Origin: Armatimonadota bacterium
GTDB lineage: Bacteria > Armatimonadota > DTGP01 > JAKQQT01
Assembly: GCA_036504095.1 (NCBI GenBank)
Contig: DASXVS010000050.1
Coordinates: forward strand, 17,082-81,081
DNA: 64,000 nucleotides
Direction: 5' to 3'
The translations under genes and the position numbers were made by a program. The stretch's first letter is position 1, and each line of letters begins with the position of its first letter. Below, piece by piece: positions 62,606 through 64,000 of this stretch. The notes beneath the pieces are model-generated. The model was not told the origin of the DNA. It made no database searches and was given only the letters and a program-made list of their open reading frames with translations.

Positions 62606-62634
62606 TTGACGCCTCACGCGCGTCATGCTACAAT
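62606..62634 (+). promoter_or_regulatory. Promoter of tRNA-Gly
   Basis: TTGACG (62606-62611), a 17-bp spacer and TACAAT (62629-62634) precede tRNA-Gly by 12 bp, the same geometry as the tRNA-Ala promoter. Confidence 0.8.
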
Positions 62635-62646
62635 AGTGAGCGAAGA

Positions 62647-62721
62647 GCGGGAGTAGTTCAGTGGTAGAGCGTTTGCTTCCCAAGCAAAATGTCGCCGGTT
62701 CGAATCCGGTCTCCCGCTCCA
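62647..62721 (+). tRNA. tRNA-Gly(CCC)
   Basis: A complete 75-nt tRNA with encoded CCA. Acceptor stem GCGGGAG pairs with CTCCCGC, the anticodon stem is TTTGC/GCAAA, and the loop TTCCCAA gives anticodon CCC. The T-arm CCGGTTCGAATCCGG is intact. Confidence 0.97.
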
Positions 62722-62743
62722 GACAACATTTCAAGCACAAAAC

Positions 62744-62765
62744 AGGCCCTCCGGGGCCTTTTTTG
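62744..62765 (+). terminator. Rho-independent terminator of tRNA-Gly
   Basis: AGGCCC (62744-62749) pairs with GGGCCT (62754-62759), followed by TTTTTT. Confidence 0.85.
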
Positions 62766-62896
62766 TTGCCTGGCTTCTCTACTGGTCGCCGCGATTCACC
62801 TGTTTCTGTCGACCCCGCAGCAGAAATGGCCTACCCGCCATCCTCACGTGCGGCGCTCGTTCGACGGTCTGTGGCCTCTCACCGGCTTATGAATGC

Positions 62897-62994
62897 TATA
62901 ATCAGGCCACGGGCCGCGGAAGGCGGGCCGGTTTACTCGGTTACAAGGCTACGTCCTCCCCGGCAGCGGGCTGCCCCGGCCTTCGCCTCCTTGT
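62897..62994 (+). promoter_or_regulatory. -10 element and structured leader of the surface-protein gene
   Basis: A perfect TATAAT lies at 62897-62902, without a good -35. The leader then folds: ACAAGG (62943-62948) with CCTTGT (62989-62994), and inside it GGCAGC/GCTGCC (62962-62975). The 260 bp between tRNA-Gly's terminator and the gene hold nothing else I can name. The leader matches no riboswitch class I know. Confidence 0.4.
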
Positions 62995-63025
62995 ATTTGT
63001 CTATCACGACGGGAAGGAGGCTCCT

Positions 63026-64000
63026 ATGCGCACCCGTCTGTCCGATATGGCCGCATTCATAGTCGCGGTCGCCGTTTTGCTCGCGATGCCCACTCGCGTC
63101 TTCGCCGTCGTTCCCCGTACTATCGCCTTCCAGGGCACTCTGAACAACGCCACGGGAGGCCGCCTTCCGGACGGATCCTACAGCGCCACCTTCCGCCTCT
63201 ACGATGCGCCCACGGGAGGAAACCTTCTGTGGACGGAGACGAAGACGGTCACGACAGGCAAAGGCTCTTTTTCAACCGCGTTGGGCGATACGGGCGCCAT
63301 CCCGGCGTCTCTCCAGTTCGACCAGCCATACTGGCTCGAAGTCCAGATAGGCGCGGACCCCGCGATGACGCCTCGGGTGGCGCTCCGCGCAGCACCATAT
63401 GCCCTCTCGCTCTCGCTCCCATTTGCAGGCGTCGCAGCTTCGGCCTCTCCCAGCGCCATGCTGTCTATCACGAACTCCGGTGACGGAACAGGCGTGGGAG
63501 GGTACAGCGCGAGCGGCTACGGTGTGGAAGCCGTCAGCACCACTGGCAATGGGCTTCACGCTTTCGGCGGCTACAGCGGAGTGATCGCTATCAGCAGCAA
63601 TGGCGATGGGGTCTATGCCGAGGGTCACCAGACCGGCGTGAATGCCATTTCCAGGGATCCGCTCGGAATAGGCGTATCCGGCCGCTCGGATGCGTACATT
63701 GGCGTGGTCGGTAACAGCGTCGATGGCACTGGCGTGTCCGGGTCCACCATGAACGGCTATGGCGTCTTCGGCGAGGCAGACGCCGCGAGTGCCTTCGGAA
63801 TCTACGGCAAGAACTCCGCTAATGGCCCCAGCGTGGGATCGTACTACAAACCGGGGGCCAATGGCGTGGGGCTCTTTGCGGGCGACTGGGGCTGGTTCGG
63901 CTCCGCCGCCATCGAGACCGATCTCACGGGGCCCGGCACCCACATTTACTGCGCCGAGAACGGGACCGGTGTCTTCTACGTCTTCGGCGGCGGCGCGGTC
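63026..64000 (+). CDS. Secreted repeat protein related to the 25-28 kb surface protein, 3' end beyond window
   Basis: The frame is open from the ATG at 63026 (strong GGGAAGGAGG) to the right edge, 325 codons. A signal peptide (about 1-31, ending RVFA) is followed by a domain starting TIAFQGTLNNATGG and ending MTPRVALRAAPYA. This is clearly homologous to the N-terminus of the S74 protein at 25282-27864 (FQAVLKTAVGVPV to TPRVQLSAVPYA). Downstream are Gly-rich repeats such as GDGTGVGGYSASGYGVEAV and GNGLHAFGGYSGVIAIS, which form a beta-helix-like series distinct from the YadA heads of the paralogue. Confidence 0.85.
   Translation, partial: MRTRLSDMAAFIVAVAVLLAMPTRVFAVVPRTIAFQGTLNNATGGRLPDGSYSATFRLYDAPTGGNLLWTETKTVTTGKGSFSTALGDTGAIPASLQFDQPYWLEVQIGADPAMTPRVALRAAPYALSLSLPFAGVAASASPSAMLSITNSGDGTGVGGYSASGYGVEAVSTTGNGLHAFGGYSGVIAISSNGDGVYAEGHQTGVNAISRDPLGIGVSGRSDAYIGVVGNSVDGTGVSGSTMNGYGVFGEADAASAFGIYGKNSANGPSVGSYYKPGANGVGLFAGDWGWFGSAAIETDLTGPGTHIYCAENGTGVFYVFGGGAV

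Overview
The window looks like chromosome of a high-GC diderm bacterium. Outer-membrane and sorting functions are visible (a TolC-type channel, an RND pump, a PEP-CTERM protein, a LolA-like protein), together with type IV pilus ATPases, a futalosine-pathway menaquinone gene and sigma70-type TTGACA/TATAAT promoters in front of both tRNAs. The mix of secreted proteins with the chaperone-of-endosialidase fold, a GHL10-like enzyme, an ACT-DUF5612 protein and a solute-binding protein fused to its permease resembles Armatimonadota. That assignment is an inference from gene style; no rRNA gene is present to confirm it.

Positions 1 to about 18,780 are a genomic island that enters the chromosome at the 3' end of tRNA-Ala(GGC) (18782-18857). 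Next to the tRNA lie a tyrosine integrase, a TraG/VirD4-type coupling ATPase and a replication-relaxation protein. An IS256-family insertion sequence and a small HTH regulator follow. Then comes the cargo, on the minus strand: a YaaA/DUF6884-like protein, a TGT-like enzyme (DpdA), a DGQHR protein (DpdB), a 793-bp gap, a SNF2 helicase (DpdE), a RecQ-like helicase (DpdF), DpdG, and an ATPase (DpdH) that runs off the left edge. This is a Dpd system, which places 7-deazaguanine bases in DNA and couples the mark to restriction. The left end of the island is outside the window.

Positions 18,900 to 64,000 are host core and accessory genes. In order: Gfo/Idh/MocA oxidoreductase and fmt; an ACT-DUF5612 regulator-like protein; a PEP-CTERM protein; two PilT-type ATPases; a large YadA-head/S74 surface protein; an M28 peptidase; a sugar ABC transporter with a fused binding protein and permease; selD; a broken REP-associated transposase between two clusters of palindromic repeats; a bifunctional nuclease, rho, hpt and guaA; a small membrane protein and a response regulator; a possible single-strand-annealing-like protein; three secreted proteins including a GHL10-type one; pyk and an ftsB-like gene; a 1410-residue S55-peptidase/propeller protein; an aldo/keto reductase with iron-sulfur motifs; a cysteine-free redoxin-like protein; an AbrB-TolC-adaptor-RND operon; mqnA; a LolA-like protein; tRNA-Gly(CCC); and the start of a second surface protein related to the one at 25-28 kb.

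The most interesting signals are the tRNA-integrated Dpd island with its own HTH gene and 11-bp-phased repeats, the REP/RAYT locus with a single nonsense codon, the solute-binding/permease fusion, and a pyk gene that appears to be transcribed as a leaderless GTG message.
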